Positions 44,768 to 53,885 of a stretch of DNA of 64,000 bases are shown here, in pieces. Position 1 is the first letter of the stretch, and each line of letters opens with the position of its first letter. The position numbers and the translations under genes are program-made. The DNA comes from Oscillospiraceae bacterium. GTDB lineage: Bacteria; Bacillota; Clostridia; Saccharofermentanales; Saccharofermentanaceae. The notes beneath the pieces were generated by a model that worked only from the letters and a program-made list of their open reading frames with translations, was not told where the DNA came from and did not search any database. The stretch lies in contig SVIZ01000004.1 in the NCBI GenBank assembly GCA_015069205.1, positions 96,429-160,428 of the forward strand. The letters run 5' to 3'.

Positions 44768-46203
44768 TATCCGATATTCTCGATAAATGCTTTATAGCCG
44801 AGATAGAGATAATAAAGGTCTATCTTTGAGATGACTTCAACAGGTGCATGCATTGACCATACGGGAACACCCATGTCGACTACGTCCATTCCGAGTTTAG
44901 CCATGATGGCAGCAATCGTTCCGCCGCCGCCTGCATCGATTCGGCCGAGTTCGCCGGTCTGCCACGGGATAGAGTTCTTCTCGAAAATATCTGTGATCTC
45001 AGCAATGAAATCGCCTGTAGCTTCAGAACATCCTGATTTGCCTCTTGCACCTGTGTACTTCTCGATCTTAAGACCATGAGACATGAATGCAGTATTGTTC
45101 TTCTCGAATACACTTGCATACTTGGGATCGTAAGCTGTAGTAACATCAGTTGAAAGCATCTTTGTAGCAGCAAGAGCCTTGCGGAACTTCAAATTATTGA
45201 ACTTGTCGATACCGCCTTCAGCTTTTGCAAATACTTCCATAAGGAAATTCTCATAAAGGTTGGATGTGGCACCGGAATTGGAATAAGAACCGATCTCTTC
45301 CTTATCTGTCAGAAGACATACGCATGTCTTCCTGGGCTTTTCCTGTGCAAGAAGCGCTCTTAATGCAGGATAAGCGCAAACCTTATCGTCATGTCCGTAA
45401 GCAGCGATATAAGCTCTGTCAAAACCTACGTCTCTAGCGTGAGTAGCAGGAACGATCTCAATCTCAGCTGAGACGAAATCCTTTTCCCTGATGCCGTACT
45501 GCTCATAAAGGAGCTTAAGAACTCCTGCCTTGAAGATCTCCTTTGTCTTCTTATCTTCTGTGCAGGGAATGCCGCCGATGATAACGTTAAGGTCTTCTGC
45601 AGGAATGAATTCAGATGCCTTCTTTGTCATCTGCTCACTGCCAAGGTGAGGAAGAAGGTCTGTGATATAGAAAACCGGATCTGTATCCTTCTCACCTACT
45701 ACGATCTGATGAGTCTTACCGTCGTTGGTGAATACAACACCGTGTACGCTCAAAGGGATCGTCGTCCACTGATACTTCTTGATGCCGCCATAATAATGGG
45801 TCTTGAAGTAAACGGTATCATTATCCTCATAGATCGGATTAGGCTTAAGGTCGAGTCTGGGTGAATCGATATGTGCACCAAGGATATTAAATCCTTCAAC
45901 GGGACTCTTCTTGCCGACAACTGCAGCGGCAAAGCCCTTGCCCTTAATGCTCTGATAAACCTTGTCGCCGGGCTTTAAGGACTCTTTTGAAGCAATATCA
46001 ACAAAACCCAGTTCTTCTGCAGCCTGAATGGCATTTGCAGCAAATTCGCGCTCTGTCTTTGAATTGTCGAGGAACATCTTATATTCTTCGGCAAATTCAA
46101 ATGTAGCGTTCATATCATCTTCAGATGCTTTCTCATAAAGATTGGGAAATTCAGCGAAAAGTTCGCCTGCTTTGATTTTATTGGTTTCTTTCTTTTTAGG
46201 CAT
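44767..46203 (-). CDS. M18 family aspartyl-type aminopeptidase
   Basis: A 478-residue zinc aminopeptidase, cytosolic, forming tetrahedral dodecamers in characterised members. Metal and catalytic motifs are GAHIDSPRLDLKP, TDKEEIGSYSNSGATSN, and the C-terminal MGVPVWSMHAPVEVISK with the last His ligand. ATG 46203 has AGAGGTGAT upstream. A reading from 46278 would add a hydrophobic 25-residue leader but would run through the divergent gene start and lacks a ribosome site. First gene of a run to uppP. Confidence 0.93.
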   Translation of the reverse strand: MPKKKETNKIKAGELFAEFPNLYEKASEDDMNATFEFAEEYKMFLDNSKTEREFAANAIQAAEELGFVDIASKESLKPGDKVYQSIKGKGFAAAVVGKKSPVEGFNILGAHIDSPRLDLKPNPIYEDNDTVYFKTHYYGGIKKYQWTTIPLSVHGVVFTNDGKTHQIVVGEKDTDPVFYITDLLPHLGSEQMTKKASEFIPAEDLNVIIGGIPCTEDKKTKEIFKAGVLKLLYEQYGIREKDFVSAEIEIVPATHARDVGFDRAYIAAYGHDDKVCAYPALRALLAQEKPRKTCVCLLTDKEEIGSYSNSGATSNLYENFLMEVFAKAEGGIDKFNNLKFRKALAATKMLSTDVTTAYDPKYASVFEKNNTAFMSHGLKIEKYTGARGKSGCSEATGDFIAEITDIFEKNSIPWQTGELGRIDAGGGGTIAAIMAKLGMDVVDMGVPVWSMHAPVEVISKIDLYYLYLGYKAFIENIG

Positions 46204-46270
46204 AATATCACCTCTTTCTATAAACTTTATGATACCATAATTATAAATAAATATTAAAAGAAAGATTAAT

Positions 46271-47086
46271 ATGATCACAGACGGACATAACCATACAAAG
46301 CACTTCTCTGTAGATGCCGGACAGACAATCGATGAGCTTGTGGCACAGGCAACATCTCATGGATGCAAAAGGATAGGAATTACCGAACACTATGAGATAG
46401 ACTATCCCCCTGACGGACTCAACTGGATGTTCGACATCAATGAATATAACGAGACTTTCAAGACATGGCGCGATAAATTCGGTTCGCAGATCGAGCTCTT
46501 AATGGGCATTGAATTCGGTTATCAGACACATGTCGCAGAAGAGATCGATAAAACTGCAGAAACCGTGCCTTTTGACGTGGTCCTTTTAAGCAACCACCTC
46601 TTCAGAGGAAAGGACTTCTACGTTGACCGTGAATGCTACGATCTTCCGAAGAAAGATCTTCACAGAGAATATATCGGGATAATGGCTGAAATGTGCGAAA
46701 AGTGCAATAACTATGACGTTGCCGCGCACTACGATTACATCAACAGATATTCCCCAAACAAAGACAGCTACGTGCTTTACGAAGACTGTCCCAGGGAATT
46801 CGACAGATTTTTCGAAGCACTGATATCAAAGGAAAAAGCTCTGGAGATCAACACAAAATCTATTCAAAAGCATAAAGAAGGCGGCTTTAAAAGACACCTT
46901 CCCGACCCTGAAGTTATAAGAAGATATAAAGATATGGGCGGCAAGCTTATCTGCTTCGGTTCAGATTCACACTTCCCGGGCACATTCGGAGTTTGTTTCG
47001 ATGAAGCGATAGAATACATAAAATCATTCGGATTCAAAGAAGCGGTGTATTTCAAGCAGCATAAGCCTTATATTGAACCGCTCTAA
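46271..47086 (+). CDS. PHP-domain phosphatase, histidinol-phosphatase (HisJ/HisK) type
   Basis: A 271-residue PHP-fold metallophosphatase. The first metal motif is DGHNHTKHF (His6, His8), then GITEHYEID, GIEFGY, SNHLFRGKDFY, AAHYDYINRYSP and the final GSDSHFPG, together giving the trinuclear metal site. The sequence is closest in style to HisK-type histidinol-phosphatases, but no his gene is near. It is divergent from the aminopeptidase gene with 67 nt between starts. A strong bidirectional terminator follows. Confidence 0.87.
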   Translation: MITDGHNHTKHFSVDAGQTIDELVAQATSHGCKRIGITEHYEIDYPPDGLNWMFDINEYNETFKTWRDKFGSQIELLMGIEFGYQTHVAEEIDKTAETVPFDVVLLSNHLFRGKDFYVDRECYDLPKKDLHREYIGIMAEMCEKCNNYDVAAHYDYINRYSPNKDSYVLYEDCPREFDRFFEALISKEKALEINTKSIQKHKEGGFKRHLPDPEVIRRYKDMGGKLICFGSDSHFPGTFGVCFDEAIEYIKSFGFKEAVYFKQHKPYIEPL

Positions 47087-47111
47087 TAACCGGACATTAA
47101 TACATATAAAA

Positions 47112-47140
47112 ACGGGGTGCTATAGATCTCAGCACCCCGT
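47112..47140. terminator. Bidirectional terminator between PHP gene and cyclase gene
   Basis: ACGGGGTGCT (47112-47121) pairs perfectly with AGCACCCCGT (47131-47140) around 9 nt. The plus strand continues ATTTATTT and the minus strand TTTTATATG, so it can serve both converging genes. Confidence 0.9.
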
Positions 47141-47146
47141 ATTTAT

Positions 47147-49966
47147 TTACTTTCTTACAAACCTGAAAACGTTACCCTTATCGTCATCAGACATGTTGCG
47201 TATGTAATCCAGGTACAAGTCAGTTACATAATCGTTCCTGCCTGAATAACTCAACTGCTGTAATGCAGCAACGGCTTCATCTCTTCTGCCAAGGGAGAAA
47301 AGCCTGATAGCTTCCCTCAAATCCTTATTGTTTGCAGAACGCTGTGGCCTTATCGTGTCAGGGAGACAGTCAAGGACTTCATAAAGTGCAGTAACTTCAT
47401 TAACGCCTGCTACCTGGACAATACCGAGATATCTGAGGTCGAGCGAATCAGGATCAGCCATTCTGTCGATCGTATCTTTGGATACGAGCATTGCGGTCTT
47501 GTACTGCTTTGTAAGAGACTCAAGTCTGGAACTCATGTTAACCGTCTCGGAAATAACGGTTCCTGACAGTCTCTCCTCCTCACCTACAATACCGACCATA
47601 GCCATACCGGTATGAATACCAATACCGATATTGATGTCACTTACCTTTAATTCTTCAGCAGTCTTGGGATCGAGTACGATAGTTTTATAAAGTTCAATAC
47701 CGCATCTTATTGCATCATCAGGCTTCTCGAAAAGGCCCATTACGGCATCACCGATATACTTATCGACAAAGCCGTTGTTATTACGAACGATAGGTCCCAT
47801 TTTACCGTAAATGACATTTGCAAAAGCAAAGTTCTCTTTAGCAGTCATCATCTCGGAATTGATGGAGAACCCTCTGATATCACAGAATAATACAGTCAAT
47901 TCGCAGCTCTTGGCATCACCCAGGGCAAGATCAGTGAAGTTCTCTTTTCCAAGCAATTCCCTGAATTTTTCAGGAACGAATTTGTAGTAGAACTTTTCTG
48001 TCTCATCCTTTTCATCAAAGAGCTTCTCAAGATTCTGACCCATCTCATTAACTTCATTACAGATCTGACCGAGCTCGTCTTTAGACTTATAATTAACTCT
48101 TGCTGACAGATTACCGTTAGAGATCTGTTTAACGGCATTGGATGCTTTCTTAATTACCCTCATCGTATTAAATGAAGTCAGGATGATAAGACCCGTCAAA
48201 ACAACAATAATAAGAAAAGCGCAGGCAATAACGGAAACTAAGATGTTTTCCCTCTGGGTATAAAGATAATTACTGTCCGTACTGACCATAAGATAATATC
48301 TTCCGCTGTTGTCTTTATCATTGATCTGACTGAAAACAGATATTCTTGAAGAATTTGTATTATCGTCAAATATAGACATTACAGTATCTGAAACATACGC
48401 ATCGCCTGTACCCTCAAGGTCAGTGAACATATCATAACTGAACACCTGGAGCGGCATATAGTAATAATCATCAGAAGCGACCTCTAATATAAAATCATCA
48501 CTTGCCCTGTAAACAACGGTAAATATGTAATCCTTGCTCCAGTTACCTGAGTTTCCTGAATAGAGTTTGTCAAACTTTTCTCTGACTTCGTAATAACGGT
48601 TTCCTGTATTCTCATTTGCAGTCATAAGATCAGCAAAATCGAAACCGTCAAACTCATTTTTTGCAAGATCGCAAACTACGGAAAGCTCCCTGTTAGTATT
48701 GATCCTGATCTGTTCATCTAAATGACCGTATGCATATACAGAAACCACGATCGTAAGGAATATGATTATAGGAAGGATTAGTATCAGATGCTTATAAAGC
48801 AGTGTCTTTTTACGAACGATGAGATTAATGACGATCGCTATAAGAACGAAAAGCAGAACAGTCTCAATAGCGAGGTAAAAATACATCAAGGCTGTCGGTT
48901 TGAACGTAACGACAGGTTCATCAACATCAAGTTTTCCATCAGTATATGTTAATATTCCGTTTTCGAGACATACTATCAGGGTATCGGAATCAGATCCGTT
49001 TAATCGGCAGGAATCAAGAGCGACTATATAACCGAGTCCCGGATCCAGTTCGAATACAGGTACTGCTTCCCCGTTTTCGAGCACATAAACATTAAAAAGA
49101 TTATCTGTATCAGTAAAATACAGCTTGCCATCAGCTATTGTAGCCAGATTAAAAAACGGATGATCATATTCGCCTTCCGCATTGATATCAAAATGGTAGA
49201 TGCTCTCCCCTAAAGGCTCATTGAAACCTGTCTGGTAAACATTACCGTCACTTCTCAGGAAAATAAACGAACCATCAACGGGAATGACATAAGATGTAAA
49301 AGTACCATTTACATCATTCGGATAACAATCACTGATCGTAAGTGCCTGTGTCTTGGTGTCGATCGAGTAAAGACGGACGCCTTCCTCATTATTGACAGCA
49401 AAAGTAACAGTATCGTTATAGTAATGGAGATTACTGAGCATAGTCATTCTAAATCTGGATTCTTCGCCATAATCGATTTCACAAACTTCACCCAGATATT
49501 CGAATTCGTCAGTCATTCTGACAATGGACTGATATGAAATTATAGAGTTTTCTTCGTCATAATAGGATCTGACTCCATAAATGACATCGTCATCGGTAAG
49601 AACAAGATTCGACGGAATAAAATAATCATCTTCAGCTATATCAACATTTACCTGGTTTATGTTGGAAAACAGTGTCTCCCCTGTGTTGAAGTCAATAGTA
49701 GCTTCCATATTCGGAGTGGCAAAACAGTTAACAACCACTTTGCCTTTATTGTTGATTGAGAAAGAATCAGGGCTATTGAGATAGAACTCTTTCAAAAAGC
49801 CGTCGTCAGTCTCGTTGCGGATACCCTTGGTAAACGGATCTAAACCGCGATTAAAAGAAGGTATGAGTATAATAGCAAAGATAACAACGGCAGCTACAAC
49901 GAACCACCATGCTTTGCCGAATATCTTGAGAAAAATGTCTTTGATTTTCTTAAATACTTTCTTCAT
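47147..49966 (-). CDS. Class III adenylate/guanylate cyclase with two extracytoplasmic sensor regions
   Basis: A 939-residue membrane receptor. TM1 is about 19-36, then a roughly 320-residue beta-rich extracytoplasmic region, TM2 and TM3 near 357-382 and 388-410 with a short basic loop between, a second extracytoplasmic region (about 411-573, dCache-like), TM4 near 575-600, a HAMP linker and a class III cyclase domain (about 690-860). Metal Asp residues are in FCDIRGF and KYIGDAVMGLF; the catalytic Asn and Arg are in TVNMSSRLE. The tail has a short helical-repeat look. The product, cAMP or cGMP, cannot be decided. Starts 4 nt into the acyltransferase stop with AAGGTG upstream. Confidence 0.9.
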   Translation of the reverse strand: MKKVFKKIKDIFLKIFGKAWWFVVAAVVIFAIILIPSFNRGLDPFTKGIRNETDDGFLKEFYLNSPDSFSINNKGKVVVNCFATPNMEATIDFNTGETLFSNINQVNVDIAEDDYFIPSNLVLTDDDVIYGVRSYYDEENSIISYQSIVRMTDEFEYLGEVCEIDYGEESRFRMTMLSNLHYYNDTVTFAVNNEEGVRLYSIDTKTQALTISDCYPNDVNGTFTSYVIPVDGSFIFLRSDGNVYQTGFNEPLGESIYHFDINAEGEYDHPFFNLATIADGKLYFTDTDNLFNVYVLENGEAVPVFELDPGLGYIVALDSCRLNGSDSDTLIVCLENGILTYTDGKLDVDEPVVTFKPTALMYFYLAIETVLLFVLIAIVINLIVRKKTLLYKHLILILPIIIFLTIVVSVYAYGHLDEQIRINTNRELSVVCDLAKNEFDGFDFADLMTANENTGNRYYEVREKFDKLYSGNSGNWSKDYIFTVVYRASDDFILEVASDDYYYMPLQVFSYDMFTDLEGTGDAYVSDTVMSIFDDNTNSSRISVFSQINDKDNSGRYYLMVSTDSNYLYTQRENILVSVIACAFLIIVVLTGLIILTSFNTMRVIKKASNAVKQISNGNLSARVNYKSKDELGQICNEVNEMGQNLEKLFDEKDETEKFYYKFVPEKFRELLGKENFTDLALGDAKSCELTVLFCDIRGFSINSEMMTAKENFAFANVIYGKMGPIVRNNNGFVDKYIGDAVMGLFEKPDDAIRCGIELYKTIVLDPKTAEELKVSDINIGIGIHTGMAMVGIVGEEERLSGTVISETVNMSSRLESLTKQYKTAMLVSKDTIDRMADPDSLDLRYLGIVQVAGVNEVTALYEVLDCLPDTIRPQRSANNKDLREAIRLFSLGRRDEAVAALQQLSYSGRNDYVTDLYLDYIRNMSDDDKGNVFRFVRK

Positions 49967-51030
49967 ATGTCACCTTTTTTCATTTTTGCTCTGCTTACCG
50001 CATTTACGATAACACACTTTATCTTATCTATGACAGAATCAATGATCCAGGCAAGGATCAGACTCGTTGAAAAAACACAGACAAACAGAAAATATTTCGA
50101 TTGGATATTCAACTGCGGAATTATAAATGAATTTAAAAGATATATAGTAAACGTATGCTTTCCGATAAATACCAAAGCTTTATTCTGAAGGAATCTGCCT
50201 ACTAAACAGTCAGGATACAAGGCAACCAGCAATACCAGTATGCTCATTAAGAAACCAACAGTAAAGATCAACTTCATTCCCACATAATAGTATTCCAGTT
50301 TAGGATCAATATACTTAAGCAGATCACAGGAAGATAAAACGAATAATAGAAAGAGAAAGATCATTACTATCTGCCCTGCCAAAGAATGTCTCTTAACTGA
50401 ATTAAAGGCCTTATCATTCTTTCTTAAATATCTGAAAAGATAACCAGCTGATATACCTAACATCAGCTGATCGAGCCTGATATCAAACATATCATTTCCA
50501 AGATAAAATACTCTGATCAGAGCAGAAATGACCAAAAAGATGCCGGCACAGACAAGATCGTTTCTTAAAAACTTGATTCTCTTTGTAAATAAAAGAAGGA
50601 TTACAAACACAAACGGTATGACATACATCAGCCAGACATATGCATAAGAAAACCAAAGATGGTCGTAAATCTCTCCAAAATAAAGAAGATTCAAAAAAAC
50701 ATTCTTTTTAATGACAGTAAAACCTGTCTGAAGATACACTATCAGCAGGACAAGATAATAAGCCGGAAGGATCCTGACAGCCCTGGACTTATAGAATTTA
50801 AGAATATTCCAAACTGAAAAGAAACGCTGTTCATAGGCGTCTTTAAAAGGGTTTAATAATAAAAAACCGGTAAGCGCAAAGAATATGCCATTAGCTGCAC
50901 ATCCCTGATTCATGATGTTGCAATGACTCAAAACAACTATGATAATGGCGATTCCGCGCAAACCGTCAAATTGAAGCAGACGAGTGGAAGGTTGAGTATT
51001 TACAGAAGCTTTCTCTGTATTATTTCTCAT
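49963..51030 (-). CDS. Acyltransferase family 3 membrane protein (OafA-like)
   Basis: A 355-residue protein with about ten hydrophobic helices. The N-terminal motif LLQFDGLRGIAIIIVVLSH with the catalytic-type His, then FFALTGFLLL and FYKSRAVRILPAYY, is that of acyltransferase 3 enzymes, which O-acetylate cell-surface glycans or antibiotics. The substrate is unknown. The ATG is inside the last codons of prfB (11-nt overlap) and its stop overlaps the cyclase start as ATGA. Confidence 0.9.
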   Translation of the reverse strand: MRNNTEKASVNTQPSTRLLQFDGLRGIAIIIVVLSHCNIMNQGCAANGIFFALTGFLLLNPFKDAYEQRFFSVWNILKFYKSRAVRILPAYYLVLLIVYLQTGFTVIKKNVFLNLLYFGEIYDHLWFSYAYVWLMYVIPFVFVILLLFTKRIKFLRNDLVCAGIFLVISALIRVFYLGNDMFDIRLDQLMLGISAGYLFRYLRKNDKAFNSVKRHSLAGQIVMIFLFLLFVLSSCDLLKYIDPKLEYYYVGMKLIFTVGFLMSILVLLVALYPDCLVGRFLQNKALVFIGKHTFTIYLLNSFIIPQLNIQSKYFLFVCVFSTSLILAWIIDSVIDKIKCVIVNAVSRAKMKKGDI

Positions 51031-52135
51031 TCTTCATGCCTGACAGATAAGCATTGATGAATCCGTCAAGATTACCATCCATAACGGAATCAACATCAAC
51101 TTCCTCATAGCCTGTTCTATTATCCTTAACGAGAGTATACGGACAGAAAACATAGGATCTGATCTGCGAACCCCAGGCGATCTCCATCTGGTTACCTTTA
51201 AGGTCTTCGATCTTCTCCATCTCGGAAGCTCTGGCAAGAGCGAAAAGCTTGGCCTTGAGCATTCTGAGGCATGTTTCTTTATTCTGAAGCTGTGATCTTT
51301 CTGCCTGACATGAAACGACAATTCCCGTAGGATTATGAGTCATACGGACAGCCGTATCTGTCTTATTGATGTGCTGACCGCCTTTACCGGTAGCACGGTA
51401 AGTATCTACACGTACATCGGACATGTCGATCTTGATATCGTCTTCTGTCTTCTGGTCCAATTCAGGAATAACTTCGCATGAAGCAAATGATGTATGTCTT
51501 CTGCCTGCTGCATCGAAAGGAGAGATTCTAACGAGACGGTGTACGCCAATTTCTGATCTCAGGAAGCCGTATGCGTATTCACCCTTTATCATCATAGATA
51601 CAGACTGTATTCCTGCTGTATCACCTTCAACGAAGTCAAGCTCTTCAACAGCAAATCCGTGGCTTTCAGCCCATCTTGTATACATTCTGTAAAGCATTGA
51701 ACACCAGTCCATGGCTTCTGTTCCGCCGGCACCGGCATGAAGAGTGATAGTAGCGTTATTGGCATCATAAGGACCGGTAAGAAGAGTCTCAAGACGCATC
51801 TTTTCAAAATCTTCCTTAAATTTGGAAGTTGATGCCTTGAGTTCTTCAAGAGAATCAAGATCCTCTTCCTCATTGGCAAGCTCACAGAGCGCCAAAAGGT
51901 CTTCGCGCTCAGTAACAAGAGCGTTATAGCTTTCTACTTTCTTCTTAAGTCTGCCCAATGTCTGCTGGATTTCCGTTGCTTTCTCAACATTGTTCCAGAA
52001 ATCAGGCTCCTGCATACGGTTCTCATATTCGCTTATCTGATCAGATACATGGTCAATGTGAAGAGCATCTTTAAGCTCTGCTACGGGCACTTCGTAAGAT
52101 TCAAGATCGAGTCTTATGTTGTCAAATTCAAGCAT
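51020..52135 (-). CDS. prfB: Peptide chain release factor 2, uninterrupted
   Basis: A 371-residue class I release factor reading UAA and UGA. The anticodon-like tripeptide SPF is in RISPFDAAGRR and the catalytic GGQ in TGKGGQHINKT. The region that carries the in-frame UGA and CUUUGAC frameshift signal in many bacteria (around residue 25) reads straight through here as KDALHIDHVSDQ, so no programmed frameshift is needed. The start is 3 nt after the aminotransferase stop. Confidence 0.96.
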   Translation of the reverse strand: MLEFDNIRLDLESYEVPVAELKDALHIDHVSDQISEYENRMQEPDFWNNVEKATEIQQTLGRLKKKVESYNALVTEREDLLALCELANEEEDLDSLEELKASTSKFKEDFEKMRLETLLTGPYDANNATITLHAGAGGTEAMDWCSMLYRMYTRWAESHGFAVEELDFVEGDTAGIQSVSMMIKGEYAYGFLRSEIGVHRLVRISPFDAAGRRHTSFASCEVIPELDQKTEDDIKIDMSDVRVDTYRATGKGGQHINKTDTAVRMTHNPTGIVVSCQAERSQLQNKETCLRMLKAKLFALARASEMEKIEDLKGNQMEIAWGSQIRSYVFCPYTLVKDNRTGYEEVDVDSVMDGNLDGFINAYLSGMKNEK

Positions 52136-52138
52136 TAA

Positions 52139-53323
52139 TTACCTCTTATGTTCTTCAACAAATTCTTTTACAAGTTTCATAGCTTCCTTGATGTCTTCCA
52201 AAGAAGCAGCATAACTGATACGGACAAAGCCTTCACCGCACTTACCGAAAGCGTTGCCTGGAACGATGGCAACATGCTTTTCGAGAAGGATCTTCTCACA
52301 GAATTCCTCGGATGTCATACCAGTGCTCTTGATGCACGGGAAAGCGTAGAATGCTCCGTAAGGAGTAAAGCAATCGAGTCCGGCATCTTTCAATCCCTGT
52401 ACAATTATCCTTCTTCTGTGATTATATTCATCACGCATCTTCTTTATCTCGTTATCTGCATTCATAGCAGCTTCGATAACAGCCAGCTGTGATGTTGAAG
52501 GTGCACACATAATGCAGTACTGGTGGATCTTTACCATCGGTGAGATAAGTTCCTTAGGTCCTGCCAGATATCCAACTCTGAAACCTGTCATGGCATAAGA
52601 CTTCGAAAAGCCGTTTACCATGACAACCCTGTCTCTTAACTCGGCAAACTGCGTAAGAGATGCAGGCTTGCCGTCAAGATAGTTAAGCTCGCAGTAAAGC
52701 TCATCTGAAAGAACAATTACTTCAGGATGTCTCATGAGAACATCCTTGATCTTAGCCCAGTCTTCAAGAGTCATAACGGCTCCCGTAGGATTATTGGGAT
52801 AACCGACGATAACATACTTTGTTTTATCAGTTATTGCAGCCTCAAGTTCTTCAGGCATGAGCTTATAGTTATTCTCAGGCTTTGTCTCAACGATAACAGG
52901 TATTCCGTGAGCAAACTCAACTGTCGCTTTATATGCTACAAAGCAAGGCTCTACGATGATGACTTCATCACCGGGATTGATAAGTGCTCTTGCAGCAAGA
53001 TCCAATCCCTCTGAACCGCCTACAGTAATAAAGATCTCTGATTTGGCGTCATAAGATACACCATATCTTCTCTTAAGATAATCCGCGATGGCAATTCTGG
53101 AATCAATATATCCGGAATTAGGTGAATAATGAGTATAGCCGTCGATTATGGAATTGATGGCAGCCTCTCTGATCGTCCAGGGTGTAACAAAGTCAGGTTC
53201 ACCAATTGAAAGTGATATTACATGACCCTTCATCTCATTGGCAAGATCAAAGAACTTCCTTATAGCTGAAGGCGGAACAGCCTGAACAGCTTTGGAGATC
53301 TTGGAATCGTAATCAAAACTCAT
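52139..53323 (-). CDS. Class I/II PLP-dependent aminotransferase
   Basis: A 394-residue fold type I aminotransferase. PLP Lys is in NGFSKSYAMTG, the substrate-binding Arg in EGFVRISYA, and conserved segments are SIGEPDF, GYPNNPTGAVM and LSDELYCE. It resembles PatA or aromatic aminotransferases. The Lrp-type regulator gene overlaps its start by 4 nt (ATGA), a pairing known for amino-acid-responsive aminotransferases. Which amino acid is used cannot be stated. Confidence 0.92.
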   Translation of the reverse strand: MSFDYDSKISKAVQAVPPSAIRKFFDLANEMKGHVISLSIGEPDFVTPWTIREAAINSIIDGYTHYSPNSGYIDSRIAIADYLKRRYGVSYDAKSEIFITVGGSEGLDLAARALINPGDEVIIVEPCFVAYKATVEFAHGIPVIVETKPENNYKLMPEELEAAITDKTKYVIVGYPNNPTGAVMTLEDWAKIKDVLMRHPEVIVLSDELYCELNYLDGKPASLTQFAELRDRVVMVNGFSKSYAMTGFRVGYLAGPKELISPMVKIHQYCIMCAPSTSQLAVIEAAMNADNEIKKMRDEYNHRRRIIVQGLKDAGLDCFTPYGAFYAFPCIKSTGMTSEEFCEKILLEKHVAIVPGNAFGKCGEGFVRISYAASLEDIKEAMKLVKEFVEEHKR

Positions 53324-53808
53324 AAGATGATTGCCTGCCTGTCGTCAGAATTCGGATTATCGTAGATTATACCATTAGCCTTATATTTCTTAAGGATAAA
53401 GTGTGTTGTCGTGGAGAGGACACCTTCCATAGTAGCGATCTTCTCAGTTACGAATGTGGCGATATCCCTGAGGGTTCTGTCCTCATAAATGATCATGAGA
53501 TCAAATCCGCCACTCATGAGATAGCATGCTGTAACCTTGTCATACTTGCTTAAGATCTGAGCAATATGGTCATAACCTTTATTTTTAACGGGTGTGATCC
53601 TTACTTCGATCATACCGATGCAGTTGTCAGGTGCCTGCTTTTCCCAGTTGATAATGGTGTTATAGCCTAAGATGATGTTCTCATCCTTAAGGCGCTTGAT
53701 TTCGGATTCCACATCCGCGGCGGTTGTACCGAGCATAACGGCAATCTCTTCGGAAGAGAGTCTTGCGTTATTTTCAATAAGTCTTAAAAGCTCTAAATCG
53801 TCTATCAT
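53320..53808 (-). CDS. Lrp/AsnC-family transcriptional regulator
   Basis: A 162-residue protein with an N-terminal winged helix-turn-helix (LLRLIENNARLSSEEIAVML and the recognition segment near residues 28-44) and a C-terminal RAM domain (about 63-140) with GMIEVRITP and MSGGFDLMIIYE, the amino-acid-binding, oligomer-forming part. AAGGAG is 7 nt before the ATG. It is translationally coupled to the aminotransferase and probably controls it; the operator is not identified. Confidence 0.92.
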   Translation of the reverse strand: MIDDLELLRLIENNARLSSEEIAVMLGTTAADVESEIKRLKDENIILGYNTIINWEKQAPDNCIGMIEVRITPVKNKGYDHIAQILSKYDKVTACYLMSGGFDLMIIYEDRTLRDIATFVTEKIATMEGVLSTTTHFILKKYKANGIIYDNPNSDDRQAIIL

Positions 53809-53836
53809 GTGGAAACTCCTTTTCTATAAATTGCAA

Positions 53837-53865
53837 AATCTCCCGCAACAAAATTGCGGGAGATT
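53837..53865 (-). terminator. Terminator of the malic enzyme gene
   Basis: AATCTCCCGCAA (53837-53848) pairs perfectly with TTGCGGGAGATT (53854-53865) around CAAAA. On the minus strand the stem ends in a T run, TTTTGC. It lies 20 nt after the malic enzyme stop. Confidence 0.93.
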
Positions 53866-53885
53866 GTTGCTTTAATTCAGTTTAT

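Noticed and set aside
46204..46278. Hydrophobic N-terminal extension of the M18 aminopeptidase
   Set aside because: The extension lacks a ribosome site and would overlap the divergent PHP gene; the ATG at 46203 has a strong one.
52055..52075. Programmed frameshift site in prfB
   Set aside because: The reading frame is continuous here, with no in-frame UGA and no CUUUGA sequence.
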